Numbered from the stretch's first letter, positions 37,302 to 47,513 are shown. The stretch is DNA of 64,000 nt from an uncultured Pelagibacteraceae bacterium (GCA_902626645.1 CACOGC010000003.1:62001-126000), one strand, 5' to 3'. Notes: generated from the sequence alone by a model not told the origin. Numbers and translations: made by a program.

Positions 37302-38855
37302 ATGTTAAATAAAAGAGCAGATAAACTTGAACTATTGAGAATCGCTGAGGCAGTAGCTTTAGAAAAATCAATTGATAAAGAACTAATTATAAGTTCAATG
37401 GAAACTGGAATTGCTAAAGCAGCAAAATCTAAATTTGGTCAGGATAATGAAATTAAGGTGATAATAAATAGAGATAACGGCGATATTGAAATTTTTAGAA
37501 AATTGATTGTTACAGAAAATCCGGAAAATGCTAACACTGAGATCAAATTAGAGGATGCAATTTTATTGAATGAAATTAATAAAGACAAAGTGATTGGAGA
37601 TGAAGTTTTACAACCACTCCCTTCATTTGATTTCGGAAGAATAGCTGCCCAGACAGCTAAACAAGTAATTAATTTTAACGTTAGAGAGGCAGAGCGAGAA
37701 AGACAATTTAACGATTTTATTGATAAAAAAGACACGATATTAAGTGGAATAGTGAAAAGATTAGAGTTTGGAAATGTAATTGTAGATCTTGGAAGAACAG
37801 AAGCAATAATTCAAAAAAATGAAATTATTCCAAGAGAGAATATAAAAGCCGGAGATAGAATTAAAGCTTACTGTTTTGATGTAAGAAGAGAGCCTCGTGG
37901 TCAACAAATTTTTTTATCAAGAGCTCACCCAAAGTTTATGGAAAAACTTTTCGTTCAAGAAGTTCCCGAAATTTATGATGGTCTAATTGAAATTAAATCA
38001 TCTTCTAGAGATCCAGGAAGTAGAGCAAAAATTTGTGTTAAAGCAGTTGATACATCATTAGATCCAGTTGGAGCATGTGTGGGAATGAGAGGATCGAGAG
38101 TTCAAGCAGTTGTTAATGAATTACAAGGTGAAAAAATTGATATTGTAAATTGGTCTGAGGATCCTGCGATATTAGTATCTAATGCTTTATCTCCAGCTGA
38201 AGTACAAAGAGTAAATGTAGATTTAGAGAGAAAAAAATTAGATGTGATTCTTACTGAGGAAAATTTGAGTAAAGCTATCGGGAGAAGAGGACAAAATGTA
38301 AGGCTTGCTACAAAATTATTGAATTTTGAAATAAATATTATGACAGATGCAGAGGACTCGGAAAGAAGACAATTAGAGTTTAAGGAGAAAACAGAAAATT
38401 TTGTTAAGAATTTAGAGTTAGATGAAACACTCGGACAACTTCTTGTAGCCGAGGGTTATTCGACTATTGATGATATAAAAGATAGTTCGACAGAAAATTT
38501 GTTAAAAATCGAAGGTATAGAGGAAGAAACTGCAAAAGCTCTAATAGAGAGAGCAAAAGAGTTTCATCAAAAAGATCAAGAAGATATTTCTGAGAGGATT
38601 AAAGAATTAGGTTTGGATGATGGACTAATTAATTTAAAAGGGTTAACTCCTGGAATGTTGGTCACTCTAGGGGATCAAAAAATCCTAACACTACAAGATT
38701 TTGCCGATCTGGCATCAGATGAGCTAACCGGTGGATATGACGTAGTGAAAGGTGAAAGAGTAAAAATTCAAGGTTACTTGGAAGATTTTGCTTTATCAAA
38801 AGAAGAAGCAGATGAACTTGTTATGTCCGCAAGAAAAATTATTTATGAAGATTGA
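37302..38855 (+). CDS. nusA: Transcription termination/antitermination factor NusA
   Basis: RNA-polymerase-associated elongation factor. Starting at MLNKRADKLELL after a GGAG site gives 517 residues; a 13-codon upstream extension runs through the hairpin and is spurious. Domains in order are the N-terminal RNAP-binding domain, S1 (about 125-190), KH1 and KH2 (about 195-345, including CVGMRGSRVQAV and AIGRRGQNVRLA), and two C-terminal acidic repeats. rimP, normally upstream, and ylxR, normally downstream, are absent here. Confidence 0.97.
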   Translation: MLNKRADKLELLRIAEAVALEKSIDKELIISSMETGIAKAAKSKFGQDNEIKVIINRDNGDIEIFRKLIVTENPENANTEIKLEDAILLNEINKDKVIGDEVLQPLPSFDFGRIAAQTAKQVINFNVREAERERQFNDFIDKKDTILSGIVKRLEFGNVIVDLGRTEAIIQKNEIIPRENIKAGDRIKAYCFDVRREPRGQQIFLSRAHPKFMEKLFVQEVPEIYDGLIEIKSSSRDPGSRAKICVKAVDTSLDPVGACVGMRGSRVQAVVNELQGEKIDIVNWSEDPAILVSNALSPAEVQRVNVDLERKKLDVILTEENLSKAIGRRGQNVRLATKLLNFEINIMTDAEDSERRQLEFKEKTENFVKNLELDETLGQLLVAEGYSTIDDIKDSSTENLLKIEGIEEETAKALIERAKEFHQKDQEDISERIKELGLDDGLINLKGLTPGMLVTLGDQKILTLQDFADLASDELTGGYDVVKGERVKIQGYLEDFALSKEEADELVMSARKIIYED

Positions 38856-38865
38856 GAGATGAGCT

Positions 38866-41088
38866 ATGGAAAAAAAAACAAAATTAACAATATCAGGTGG
38901 CATAGCCAAAAAATCTATCAAAAATATAGATAAAGCAAAAAATCTTGGAAAGAATTCTGTAATAATTGAAAAACAAACTGGTAAATTTTCTGCTAGAGGT
39001 GGTTCATTTAAGTCAAATTCATCAAAGACAAAAAATAATTTTACAAGCAACAAAGGAACTTTTAGTAAACCGAATTACATCCCTAAATCACCGCCTCTTA
39101 CAAGTGATTTTGAAAGACGTAAATTAGCTGAGCAAAGAGCTACCAAAAGACTTAAAGAGGAAAATGAAAATAAGAATAAGAAATCGATAAGATCAAATTC
39201 AAAAAAAAGAGAGTTAAAATTAACAGTTTCTAGAGCTCTGAGTGATCAAATTGAAGCTAGAGAACGAAGTTTAGCATCTGTTAAAAGGGCAAGACAAAAA
39301 GAAAACAGAAGTTTAACCAAAGAGGAAGTTCAAGAAAATTTAAAGCCCGTTAAAAGAGATATAAATATCCCAGAGGTAATCACTGTTAGAGAACTTGCGA
39401 ACAGAATGGCAGAACAATCAAGTAATATAATTAAACATATGTTTGGGATGGGAGTGACAGTAACAATAAACCAAAATCTAGCAGCTGATACTGCAGAATA
39501 TTTGGTTAAAGAATTTGGTCATAACCCAATTCGAGAGGAAAAAGCAGAGGAGATAATCCAAAAAATTAAAGCCTCAAGGACTGAAAATTTAAAGAATAGA
39601 CCACCAATAATCACAGTTATGGGTCATGTGGATCACGGTAAAACTTCAGTTCTAGACGTCTTAAGAAGTGCAAATGTGGTATCCGGAGAGTTTGGTGGAA
39701 TAACCCAACACATTGGTGCTTATCAAATAGACACTCAGTCTAATAAATTAACATTTATTGATACACCAGGTCATGCAGCTTTTACTGAAATGAGAGCAAG
39801 AGGATCAAAGCTTACAGATATTGTTATTCTAGTTGTTGCAGCTGATGATGGTGTTAAACCTCAAACTATTGAGTCAATAAAACATGCAAAGGCTGCAAAT
39901 GTACCAATAGTTGTAGCAATTAATAAATGTGATTTACCTGAGGCTGATCCTCAAAAAATTAAAAATCAATTACTTGAGTATGAATTAATAGCTGAAGATT
40001 TATCAGGGGATACATTGATGGTAGAGATATCAGCAAAAACTAAATCAAACCTGGATAAACTTATTGATGCAATCATTCTTCAAGCTGAAATTCTAGATCT
40101 TAAAACTGATTTTGAGTCCAAAGCCACTGGGGTTGTTTTAGAATCGAAAATTGACATTGGAAGAGGTCCAGTTGCAACATTAATTGTGACTACTGGAACT
40201 TTAAAAAAAGGAGATTTTTTTGTAAGTGGCCTTAAATGGGGAAAAATCCGAGCAATTATTAACGATAAGGGTATAAATATTGATGAAGCTCTACCATCTT
40301 CTCCGGTAGAAATACTCGGAATAAATGGTGCTGCAAAAGCTGGAGATGATTTTATAGTTTTAGATAACGAGAAAGAAGCTAAAACTTTGAGTGAAAATAG
40401 AGCTCAAGAGAGCAAACATGGTAAAAATCCCCTGACATTTGCCACTCAAGAGTCTGCTTTTTCTAATAAGTCCACTGAAGAATTAAATCTTATAATTAAG
40501 TCTGATGTTCATGGATCCTCAGAGGCAATTAAAAATGCTATAGGTCAAATTAAGCATGATGAGGTAAAACCAAAAATAATTTTGGCAGATATTGGAATGG
40601 TAACGGAGACAGATGTGACTTTGGCAAAGGCTTCAAATGCAGTTTTGATAGCGTTTAATGTAAAGCCAAGTAAGGAAGCTAAAAGACTTGCTGAAAATGA
40701 AAAGATTAATATTTCATCATACAACATTATTTATGAAGTTTTAGATTTTGTAAAAAAAAGAATGTCTGGATTATTAACTCCCGATGTGGAAGAAAAAGTA
40801 ATTGGGACCGCACAAATTTTAGAAATTTTTAAAGTTTCGGGAGCAGGCAAAGTTGCTGGTTCCAAAGTAATTGATGGAGAAATTAATAGTAATTCAGATG
40901 TAAGAGTGATTAGAGATGGTTCAATTGTTTTTACAGGAAAAGTTGGAAGTTTGTTTAGAGAAAAAAATCAAGTAAAACAGGTGAACAATGGTCAAGAATG
41001 TGGAATTGCATTAAAAGATTACATGGATTTTAAAAAAAATGACACAATAGAAGCTTTTAGTGTTACATCTAAAGAGAGGACAATATAA
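38866..41088 (+). CDS. infB: Translation initiation factor IF-2
   Basis: GTPase that delivers fMet-tRNA to the 30S subunit. The 740-residue protein has a basic low-complexity N-terminus (about 1-160), the IF2 N domain (VITVRELANRMAEQS), the G domain with GHVDHGKT and DTPGHAAF, NKCD, and C-terminal domains. It is shorter than the E. coli protein because the variable N-terminus is reduced. The stop overlaps the rbfA start by one base. Confidence 0.97.
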   Translation: MEKKTKLTISGGIAKKSIKNIDKAKNLGKNSVIIEKQTGKFSARGGSFKSNSSKTKNNFTSNKGTFSKPNYIPKSPPLTSDFERRKLAEQRATKRLKEENENKNKKSIRSNSKKRELKLTVSRALSDQIEARERSLASVKRARQKENRSLTKEEVQENLKPVKRDINIPEVITVRELANRMAEQSSNIIKHMFGMGVTVTINQNLAADTAEYLVKEFGHNPIREEKAEEIIQKIKASRTENLKNRPPIITVMGHVDHGKTSVLDVLRSANVVSGEFGGITQHIGAYQIDTQSNKLTFIDTPGHAAFTEMRARGSKLTDIVILVVAADDGVKPQTIESIKHAKAANVPIVVAINKCDLPEADPQKIKNQLLEYELIAEDLSGDTLMVEISAKTKSNLDKLIDAIILQAEILDLKTDFESKATGVVLESKIDIGRGPVATLIVTTGTLKKGDFFVSGLKWGKIRAIINDKGINIDEALPSSPVEILGINGAAKAGDDFIVLDNEKEAKTLSENRAQESKHGKNPLTFATQESAFSNKSTEELNLIIKSDVHGSSEAIKNAIGQIKHDEVKPKIILADIGMVTETDVTLAKASNAVLIAFNVKPSKEAKRLAENEKINISSYNIIYEVLDFVKKRMSGLLTPDVEEKVIGTAQILEIFKVSGAGKVAGSKVIDGEINSNSDVRVIRDGSIVFTGKVGSLFREKNQVKQVNNGQECGIALKDYMDFKKNDTIEAFSVTSKERTI

Positions 41089-41456
41089 TGGCAGATAGAA
41101 TAGGAAAACCAATTTCACAGAGACAATTAAGAGTGGGTGAAATGATTAAACAATCTTTAAGCATGATTTTTATAAGAAATGAGGCTAAAGTTCCGAATTT
41201 AGAAACAAATACTGTAACAGTAACAGAGGTGAGAATGAGTCAAGATTTGAAAATAGCCAAAGCTTATGTGCTTCCTCTCGGAGGAAAAAACGCAGAAGAA
41301 ACTGTTAATATTTTGAAAGAATACTCATTTGTAATTAGAAAAATTTTATCTCAAAAAGTAGTGATGAAATTCTTACCAAAACTACTTTTTAGAAAAGACG
41401 AGTCTTTTGAGTACGCTGAAAAAATAGAGAATTTAATAAAACAATCAAATAAATAG
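41088..41456 (+). CDS. rbfA: Ribosome-binding factor A
   Basis: Small KH-fold factor for 30S maturation. The 122-residue protein begins with RIGKPISQRQLRVGEMIKQSL and has TEVRMSQDLKIAKAYVLPLG, typical RbfA. It overlaps infB by one base and is followed after 11 bases by rpsO. truB, usually between rbfA and rpsO, is not present. Confidence 0.93.
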   Translation: MADRIGKPISQRQLRVGEMIKQSLSMIFIRNEAKVPNLETNTVTVTEVRMSQDLKIAKAYVLPLGGKNAEETVNILKEYSFVIRKILSQKVVMKFLPKLLFRKDESFEYAEKIENLIKQSNK

Positions 41457-41467
41457 GAAAAAGAAAT

Positions 41468-41716
41468 ATGAACAAAAAAGCTCAAGAGTTAGCAATGCAT
41501 GAAAAAGATACTGGATCGTCAGAAATCCAAATTGCGTTGTTAACAGAAAAAATTGAAACGCTTTCAAAACATATAAAACAATTCAAAAAAGATAAACATT
41601 CATCTGTTGGATTATTGAGAGCGGTCAATAGAAGAAAAAAATTGTTAGATTATCTTAAAAGAAATAAGGTAGATTCTTACAAGAATGTCCTGTCGAAATT
41701 GAATTTGAGAAAATAA
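41468..41716 (+). CDS. rpsO: 30S ribosomal protein S15
   Basis: 16S-rRNA-binding protein of 82 residues with the conserved DTGSSEIQIALLTEKI, DKHSSVGLLRAVNRRKKLLDYL and C-terminal LNLRK. It is a few residues shorter than the usual 88-89 because the N-terminal helix is trimmed. An rpsO-pnp pair follows, as in most proteobacteria, separated here by a 56-base purine-rich leader. Confidence 0.97.
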   Translation: MNKKAQELAMHEKDTGSSEIQIALLTEKIETLSKHIKQFKKDKHSSVGLLRAVNRRKKLLDYLKRNKVDSYKNVLSKLNLRK

Positions 41717-41738
41717 GAATCAAGATAGATAGAACGGA

Positions 41739-41771
41739 ATGAAACGAAACGAAAGAATGAAATGGAAATGA
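41739..41771 (+). other. Possible 10-codon leader ORF in the purine-rich pnp leader
   Basis: The rpsO-pnp gap (41717-41772) is strongly purine-rich and repetitive (GAAAC, GAAAC, GAAAG, GAAATG units). It encodes a short frame [10 protein letters not shown] that ends with TGA one base before the pnp ATG. There is no clear Shine-Dalgarno for the leader frame, so it may simply be a by-product of the purine-rich repeats. Confidence 0.25.
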
Positions 41772-41772
41772 A

Positions 41773-43845
41773 ATGTTTAAAGTATACAAGAAGGAAGTTG
41801 AAGTAGCAGGTAAGAAGATAAGTTTAGAAACAGGTAAAGTAGCAAGACAGGCAGATGGAGCAATCATTGCAACATGTGGGGAGACAGTAGTTTTAGCAAC
41901 TGTCGTTGGAGCAAAAAAAGTTAATCCAGACATGGATTACTTTCCATTATCTGTAAATTATCAAGAAAAATATTACGCAGCAGGAAAAATTCCTGGTGGA
42001 TATTTTAAAAGAGAAGCAAGACCAACTGAGAGTGAGACATTAATCTCAAGATTAATTGATAGGCCGATCAGACCATTGTTTCCTGATGAATTTAAAAATG
42101 AAGTTCAGTTGTTACCAACTGTAATTTCTTATGATAAAGAAAATGAAGCAGATATTTTGTCTATTATTGCATCTTCTGCAGCTTTGGCTATATCAGGAAT
42201 GCCATTTATGGGCCCTGTCGGAGCTTCTAGAGTTGGATATATCGACGGTAAATATGTTTTGAATCCCTCAAAAACTGAGCTTGAAAAATCAAAATTAGAT
42301 TTAGTTGTTGCTGGTACAAAAGACGCTGTACTTATGGTTGAGTCTGAAGCGAGCGGGTTAACAGAGGAAGAGATGTTAAATGCAGTAAAATTTGGTCATG
42401 AAGGATTTGTTCCAGTAATTAAAATGATAGAAGAACTGGCTAAAGAATGTAGAAAACCTGATTGGATTGTTGAAAAGAAAGATTTATCTGATGTGAAGAA
42501 AAAATTAGAGGAAACTTTTACAGAAGATCTTAAAAAAGCGTTTGCGACAAGAGATAAACAAGATAGATCAAATCAAATTTCAGAAATTACTGATAAAGCA
42601 AAAAAACTTTATGAGGAAGACGAAAACTATACAGATCTTGATGTAAATTCTGAACTAAAAGATCTTGAAAAAAAAATTGTCAGAACAGATATTTTAAAAA
42701 ATAAAAATAGAATTGATGGTAGGGGTTTGTCTGATGTAAGGCCAATCTCATGTGAGGTTGGTGTTTTGCCAAGAACACATGGCTCTGCTTTGTTTACCAG
42801 AGGCGAAACGCAAGCAATAGTAACTGCCACTTTAGGCACATCTGATGATGAACAAAGAATTGAGAGCTTAGATGGATTACAAAGAGAAAGGTTTATGCTC
42901 CATTATAATTTTCCACCTTTTTCTGTTGGTGAGACAGGTAGAATAGGAACTGGTAGAAGAGAGATAGGTCATGGTAAATTAGCATGGAGAGCTATTCACT
43001 CTTCATTACCTTCAAAAGAGTCATTTCCTTATACTTTTAGAGTAGTATCAGAAATAACAGAATCCAATGGTTCTTCATCAATGGCTACTGTTTGTGGAAC
43101 ATCACTTGCATTAATGGATGCAGGAGTACCAATTAAAGAACCAGTTGCAGGTATAGCAATGGGTCTGATTAAAGAAGGTGATGATTTTAGCGTGTTGTCA
43201 GATATTTTGGGTGATGAAGATCATCTAGGCGATATGGACTTTAAAGTTGCTGGAACTAAAGATGGAATTACTTCACTTCAAATGGATATCAAAATTACTG
43301 GTATTACTTTTGAAATTATGGAGCAAGCATTAAGCCAAGCTAAAGATGGAAGAGTTCATATTTTAGGAGAAATGAATAAAGCATTATCAGCATCAAGATC
43401 TGATGTAGGAAAACATACTCCAAAAATGGAAAAAATTAATGTCGATAAAAAAGATATTGCTGCAGTTATTGGAAAAGGTGGCGCAACGATTAGGGAAATT
43501 GTTGAAAAATCAGGTGCTAAAGTCGATGTAAATGATGAAGGAGTTGTAACAGTTGCTGCTCCAGACGAAGATTCAAGAAACACAGCTTTGCAAATGATTA
43601 AAGACATTACAGCAAAAGCTGAATTAAATAAAATATATTCAGGTAGAGTTATGAAGATTATGGAGTTTGGCGCATTTGTTAATTTCTTAGGAAAACAAGA
43701 TGGACTTGTTCATATTTCAGAGCTTGCAGATAAAAGGGTGGCGAAAGTTACTGATGTAGTGAAAGAAGGTGACGAAGTAAAAGTTAAAGTAATTGGTTTC
43801 GATAGAGGCAAAGTTAAGCTCTCAATGAAACAAGCTGCTGAATAA
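41773..43845 (+). CDS. pnp: Polyribonucleotide nucleotidyltransferase (PNPase)
   Basis: Phosphorolytic 3'-5' exoribonuclease of the degradosome. The 690-residue protein has two RNase PH domains (about 1-215 and 310-540; [30 protein letters not shown]), a KH domain ([12 protein letters not shown]) and a C-terminal S1 domain ([20 protein letters not shown]). The start [13 protein letters not shown] aligns with the family N-terminus. Several other ATGs crowd the leader just upstream. Length is normal. Confidence 0.97.
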   Translation: MFKVYKKEVEVAGKKISLETGKVARQADGAIIATCGETVVLATVVGAKKVNPDMDYFPLSVNYQEKYYAAGKIPGGYFKREARPTESETLISRLIDRPIRPLFPDEFKNEVQLLPTVISYDKENEADILSIIASSAALAISGMPFMGPVGASRVGYIDGKYVLNPSKTELEKSKLDLVVAGTKDAVLMVESEASGLTEEEMLNAVKFGHEGFVPVIKMIEELAKECRKPDWIVEKKDLSDVKKKLEETFTEDLKKAFATRDKQDRSNQISEITDKAKKLYEEDENYTDLDVNSELKDLEKKIVRTDILKNKNRIDGRGLSDVRPISCEVGVLPRTHGSALFTRGETQAIVTATLGTSDDEQRIESLDGLQRERFMLHYNFPPFSVGETGRIGTGRREIGHGKLAWRAIHSSLPSKESFPYTFRVVSEITESNGSSSMATVCGTSLALMDAGVPIKEPVAGIAMGLIKEGDDFSVLSDILGDEDHLGDMDFKVAGTKDGITSLQMDIKITGITFEIMEQALSQAKDGRVHILGEMNKALSASRSDVGKHTPKMEKINVDKKDIAAVIGKGGATIREIVEKSGAKVDVNDEGVVTVAAPDEDSRNTALQMIKDITAKAELNKIYSGRVMKIMEFGAFVNFLGKQDGLVHISELADKRVAKVTDVVKEGDEVKVKVIGFDRGKVKLSMKQAAE

Positions 43846-43846
43846 T

Positions 43847-43887
43847 AGGCATTACAGACTGGGCACTTGGTATAAAACAGAATGCCT
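43847..43887 (+). other. Bulged hairpin in the pnp 3' region
   Basis: AGGCATT (43847-43853) pairs with AATGCCT (43881-43887), and within it CTG (43859-43861) pairs with CAG (43878-43880), separated on the 5' side by a five-base bulge. The loop is rich in GC compared with the surroundings. It is not followed by a T-run, so it is not a standard terminator. It could protect the pnp 3' end or be a chance structure. Confidence 0.3.
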
Positions 43888-43907
43888 TTAAGAATGATAA
43901 GTATTTT

Positions 43908-44912
43908 ATGCTGCTTAATTTATTAATAAAAGATGAAAAAAAAGTTGATAGAGAGCTTTATTCATCTGGTCCATACTGGAATTATAAAAATAGAAGAGCA
44001 ATAATTGAAATTAAAAAAAAAGGTCTTAAGGATTTTAGAGGAATAACTGCTGGAATTGGAACTTCGTTTGCAGATAACTTAGTTTTAGATATAAGAAATG
44101 AATTTAATATGAGAGGAAGGATTGTTGGAAAGATATTTTCTCTACCTCTACTTAATATAATTTTTAATGGACAAATAAGTACAACAAAAAATTATCTCGA
44201 TTCATTTATTAAAAATCAAGCAATTGTTTATAAAAATAGTCAGAATGTTCAAAATCTTATAAGTAAATTCCAATTTAAAAATACAACAGATTTTGGATGC
44301 GTACAATCATTTGAATATTTAAATAAAAATTATTCTTGTCATTATTTAAACATGGCAAACAGAGTTAATAACTTATCAAAAAATTTTGATTTTAAGAATA
44401 TCAAAAATTATTTCGAAATAGGAGGAGGTTTTGGATCAAATATTCATTTTTTGATTACAAATTTTTCTAACATAAAAAAAATTCTTTATTTAGATACTGT
44501 TCCAAATATTTATGTTGGAACAGAATATTTAAGGCATCATTACAAAGAAAAAGTAAAAGATTATCTTGAATTAAGAAATTTAGATAAGATTAGTTTTTCT
44601 AAAAATAACGAATTAGAAATTTTTTGTATTCCTCCATGGTTAATTGAAAAAGTAGACACAGAAATAGATCATTTTCATAACGCAGCTAGTTTTGTTGAAA
44701 TGCCCAAAAAAGTGATTAGTAATTATGTTAAATTTATTAAAAATTTAAGCATACGGCAAATATCATTAATTTCTTATGGCGGTTTTGATTTAAAAACAAC
44801 TTTTAATCCAGAGGAATTGAATAGTTTTTTTGATAATAAATTGAATGTATCGTGGAAGAACTCCTTAATTGAAGAATACAATAAAAAAGAAATATACTTA
44901 ACTTCTCACTAA
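43908..44912 (+). CDS. Putative sugar O-methyltransferase
   Basis: A 334-residue protein resembling the putative sugar O-methyltransferases found in polysaccharide loci. A SAM-binding loop is seen in YFEIGGGFGSNIHFLI (about 166-181), followed by ILYLDTVPNIYVGTEYLR, the most recognisable block of that family. The substrate is unknown; O-antigen or exopolysaccharide sugars are likely. It stands alone between pnp and the fab genes, without other polysaccharide genes, and may be a recent insertion. Convergent with fabI over a 28-base gap. Confidence 0.7.
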   Translation: MLLNLLIKDEKKVDRELYSSGPYWNYKNRRAIIEIKKKGLKDFRGITAGIGTSFADNLVLDIRNEFNMRGRIVGKIFSLPLLNIIFNGQISTTKNYLDSFIKNQAIVYKNSQNVQNLISKFQFKNTTDFGCVQSFEYLNKNYSCHYLNMANRVNNLSKNFDFKNIKNYFEIGGGFGSNIHFLITNFSNIKKILYLDTVPNIYVGTEYLRHHYKEKVKDYLELRNLDKISFSKNNELEIFCIPPWLIEKVDTEIDHFHNAASFVEMPKKVISNYVKFIKNLSIRQISLISYGGFDLKTTFNPEELNSFFDNKLNVSWKNSLIEEYNKKEIYLTSH

Positions 44913-44940
44913 GTTTATTTTTATTTCTCAACCCGTTGAA

Positions 44941-45726
44941 TTAAGAAATATTTTTAGGGTCTGGCATCCCGACTTTGTTATATCCAGCGTCAACATAGTG
45001 AATTTCTCCAGTAACACCACTCGCAAGATCGCTCAAAAGATATAATGCCGAATTTCCAACATCATGAATGTCTACATTTCTCTTTAGAAAAGAATGGTCC
45101 TCATTCCATTTATATAAAAATTTTGCATCTCCAATAGCAGAGGCTGCTAAGGTTTTAATAGGTCCTGCACTAATAGCGTTTACTCTCATACCTTTTGTAC
45201 CTAGGTCTCTTGCAAGGTATTTTACACTAGCCTCTAAAGCTGATTTACAAACACCCATAACATTATAATTTGGAATAGCTTTAGTAGACTCGTAAGTTAA
45301 AGTTAGCAAACTACCACGCTGTTTCATTACTTTTGATGCTTCTTTTGCAATCTCAGTAAAAGAGAAACATGAAATCAACATACTTCTTAAAAAGTTTTCT
45401 CTAGTGGTATTTAAATACTCACCTGATAGCTCTGATTTATCTGAAAAAGCAACTGCGTGAACTACAAAATCAATTTCACTCCATTTTGATTTTATATCCT
45501 CAAATAATTTTATTACATCTTCTTTTTTTTCAACATCACAACTAAAGGTGATATTTGAATTTAATTTTTCTGCTAAGGGAACTACTCTTTTTTTTAAGGC
45601 ATCTCCTAAATACGTAAATGCTAGTTCAGCACCCGCTTCAGATAGTTTTTGAGAAATACCCCATGCAATAGATCTTTCATTCGCAACACCCATTATCAAT
45701 CCTTTTTTACCTTTCATTAAACTCAT
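44941..45726 (-). CDS. fabI: Enoyl-[acyl-carrier-protein] reductase (NADH) FabI
   Basis: Last reductive step of fatty-acid elongation. The 261-residue SDR-fold protein has the GVANERSIAWGIS cofactor loop, SCDVEKKEDV, and the active-site Tyr-x6-Lys (YNVMGVCK). Length is typical. It is third in the leftward fabA-fabB-fabI operon, with two bases between fabB and fabI. Confidence 0.96.
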   Translation of the reverse strand: MSLMKGKKGLIMGVANERSIAWGISQKLSEAGAELAFTYLGDALKKRVVPLAEKLNSNITFSCDVEKKEDVIKLFEDIKSKWSEIDFVVHAVAFSDKSELSGEYLNTTRENFLRSMLISCFSFTEIAKEASKVMKQRGSLLTLTYESTKAIPNYNVMGVCKSALEASVKYLARDLGTKGMRVNAISAGPIKTLAASAIGDAKFLYKWNEDHSFLKRNVDIHDVGNSALYLLSDLASGVTGEIHYVDAGYNKVGMPDPKNIS

Positions 45727-45728
45727 AA

Positions 45729-46940
45729 TTATATTTTCTCAAAAATTAAAGCAGCGTTAGTTCCACCAAAACCAAAACTATTCGACATTACTGTATCTAA
45801 AGTGGAGTTGGTTTCAGTTTTCGAAACTATTGGAAATTTTTTAGCATCCTCGTCCATTTCAGAAATATTTGCTGATCCAGCAATAAAATTATTTTTCATC
45901 ATAATTAAGCAATATATAGCCTCATGAACTGACGCAGCACCTAAAGGGTGACCCGATAAAGACTTTGTTGAACTTATTTTTGGAATTTCTTCCCCAAAAG
46001 TGTCCTTTATAGCTTTAAGTTCAGTTATGTCACCTACTGGTGTAGAAGTTCCATGAGTATTGATATAATCAATTTTGTTTTTAGTGGTAGCCATTGCCAT
46101 TTTCATACATCTAACAGCCCCCTCTCCAGATGGAGCTACCATGTCATATCCATCTGAGGTAGCACCATAACCTGTTAACTCAGCATAAATTTTGGCACCC
46201 CTAGCTTTTGCATGCTCATATTCCTCTAAAACTAACACACCAGCTCCACCAGCGATAACAAATCCATCTCTAGTTTTGTCGTATGCTCTTGATGCTGATT
46301 GAGGTGTATCATTATATTTTGAAGATAATGCAGTCATAGCGTCAAACATAGCTGTCATTGCCCAATGTATTTCCTCACTTCCACCAGCAAAAACAATATC
46401 CTGTTTACCCATTTGAATTAGTTCCATTGAATTTCCAATGCAGTGACCACTAGTTGCGCATGCAGAACTCATTGTATAATTAGTTCCCTTGATTTTAAAT
46501 GGAACTGCTAAAGTAGCAGATGCGGTACTTGCCATGGTTCTTGGAACTATAAAAGGACCCATTAATTTTGGCGTTTTTGCTCTTGTTTTGTCAGCTGCTA
46601 AAATCACGTTCTCAATTGAAGGCCCTCCAGATCCCATGACTATACCAGTACTAAAATTACTTACTTCTTTTTCTTCTAAACCCGAATCTTTTATTGCTTC
46701 TTTCATTGCAACATAGTTATAAGCTGATCCAGAGCCCATAAATCGAATTGTTTTTCTATCTATGTGATCTTCAAGTTTGATGTTTGGCTTACCATGCACA
46801 TGACTTTTTAAGTTATGCTCCTTATACTCTTCAGCAAATGAAATACCTGATTTTGAATTTAATAAAGATTTATAAACTTCTTCTTGATTATTTCCTAAAC
46901 AAGAAACTACACCTAAACCAGTTATTACAACTCTTCTCAT
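45729..46940 (-). CDS. fabB: 3-oxoacyl-[acyl-carrier-protein] synthase I (FabB type)
   Basis: Condensing enzyme for unsaturated fatty-acid elongation. The 403-residue protein has the active-site Cys in [14 protein letters not shown], the first His in [11 protein letters not shown] and the second in [14 protein letters not shown]. Pairing with fabA identifies it as the FabB partner rather than FabF. The stop of fabA overlaps its start. Confidence 0.95.
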   Translation of the reverse strand: MRRVVITGLGVVSCLGNNQEEVYKSLLNSKSGISFAEEYKEHNLKSHVHGKPNIKLEDHIDRKTIRFMGSGSAYNYVAMKEAIKDSGLEEKEVSNFSTGIVMGSGGPSIENVILAADKTRAKTPKLMGPFIVPRTMASTASATLAVPFKIKGTNYTMSSACATSGHCIGNSMELIQMGKQDIVFAGGSEEIHWAMTAMFDAMTALSSKYNDTPQSASRAYDKTRDGFVIAGGAGVLVLEEYEHAKARGAKIYAELTGYGATSDGYDMVAPSGEGAVRCMKMAMATTKNKIDYINTHGTSTPVGDITELKAIKDTFGEEIPKISSTKSLSGHPLGAASVHEAIYCLIMMKNNFIAGSANISEMDEDAKKFPIVSKTETNSTLDTVMSNSFGFGGTNAALIFEKI

Positions 46941-47440
46941 TATTTAAACAACCCCACTTTTAAATTATCTGCTGAATAAATTTTTTTTTCGTCTGCTAAT
47001 AATATCCCATTAGCCAAACCAACTGTTGTACCACCAGGAGACATAATTTTTTTCATATCTATTTCATATTTGACTAATTTAACATTCTGTAAAACTTCTC
47101 CTGTAAATTTTACTGTACCAACGCCCAAGGCTCTACCTTTTCCTGGATTTCCAATCCAGCCTAAATAAAATCCTACGAGTTGCCACATAGCATCAAGACC
47201 AAGACATCCTGGCATCACAGGATCTTCTTTGAAATGACAATCAAAAAACCAAAGGTCTTTCTTTATATCTAATTCAGCTTTTAAAGAGCCTTTTTTAAAA
47301 GCACCATCCTTGTCATTAATTTCTGTAATTCTATCAAACATTAACATTGGTGGAAGTGGTAATTTTGCATTTCCAGGACCAAAAAGACCTCCGTTTCCGC
47401 AACTTATAAGTTCCTCATAAGAATAGGAGTTTTTTTTCAT
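46940..47440 (-). CDS. fabA: 3-hydroxydecanoyl-[acyl-carrier-protein] dehydratase/isomerase FabA
   Basis: Introduces the double bond of unsaturated fatty acids in the anaerobic pathway. I start it at [15 protein letters not shown], preceded by AAGGTGAT as ribosome-binding site, giving 166 residues. The longest frame adds 58 codons running antisense into irr and is spurious. The active-site His is in [14 protein letters not shown], with the Asp in [10 protein letters not shown]. First gene of fabA-fabB-fabI, divergent from irr over a 73-base gap. Confidence 0.95.
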   Translation of the reverse strand: MKKNSYSYEELISCGNGGLFGPGNAKLPLPPMLMFDRITEINDKDGAFKKGSLKAELDIKKDLWFFDCHFKEDPVMPGCLGLDAMWQLVGFYLGWIGNPGKGRALGVGTVKFTGEVLQNVKLVKYEIDMKKIMSPGGTTVGLANGILLADEKKIYSADNLKVGLFK

Positions 47441-47491
47441 AAAATAGATCACCTTAATACTTGATTTTAAACCATTATAATATACATAAAG

Positions 47492-47508
47492 TTTAGAATT
47501 ATTATAAT
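47492..47508. promoter_or_regulatory. Irr-type (ICE-like) box before irr
   Basis: TTTAGAA TTA TTATAAT: a 17-bp imperfect inverted repeat close to the iron control element TTTAGAA-N3-TTCTAAA bound by Irr in alphaproteobacteria. It ends 5 bases before the irr ATG and lies in the irr/fabA divergent gap, so it could control irr itself and perhaps the fab operon. Confidence 0.6.
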
Positions 47509-47513
47509 TAACA

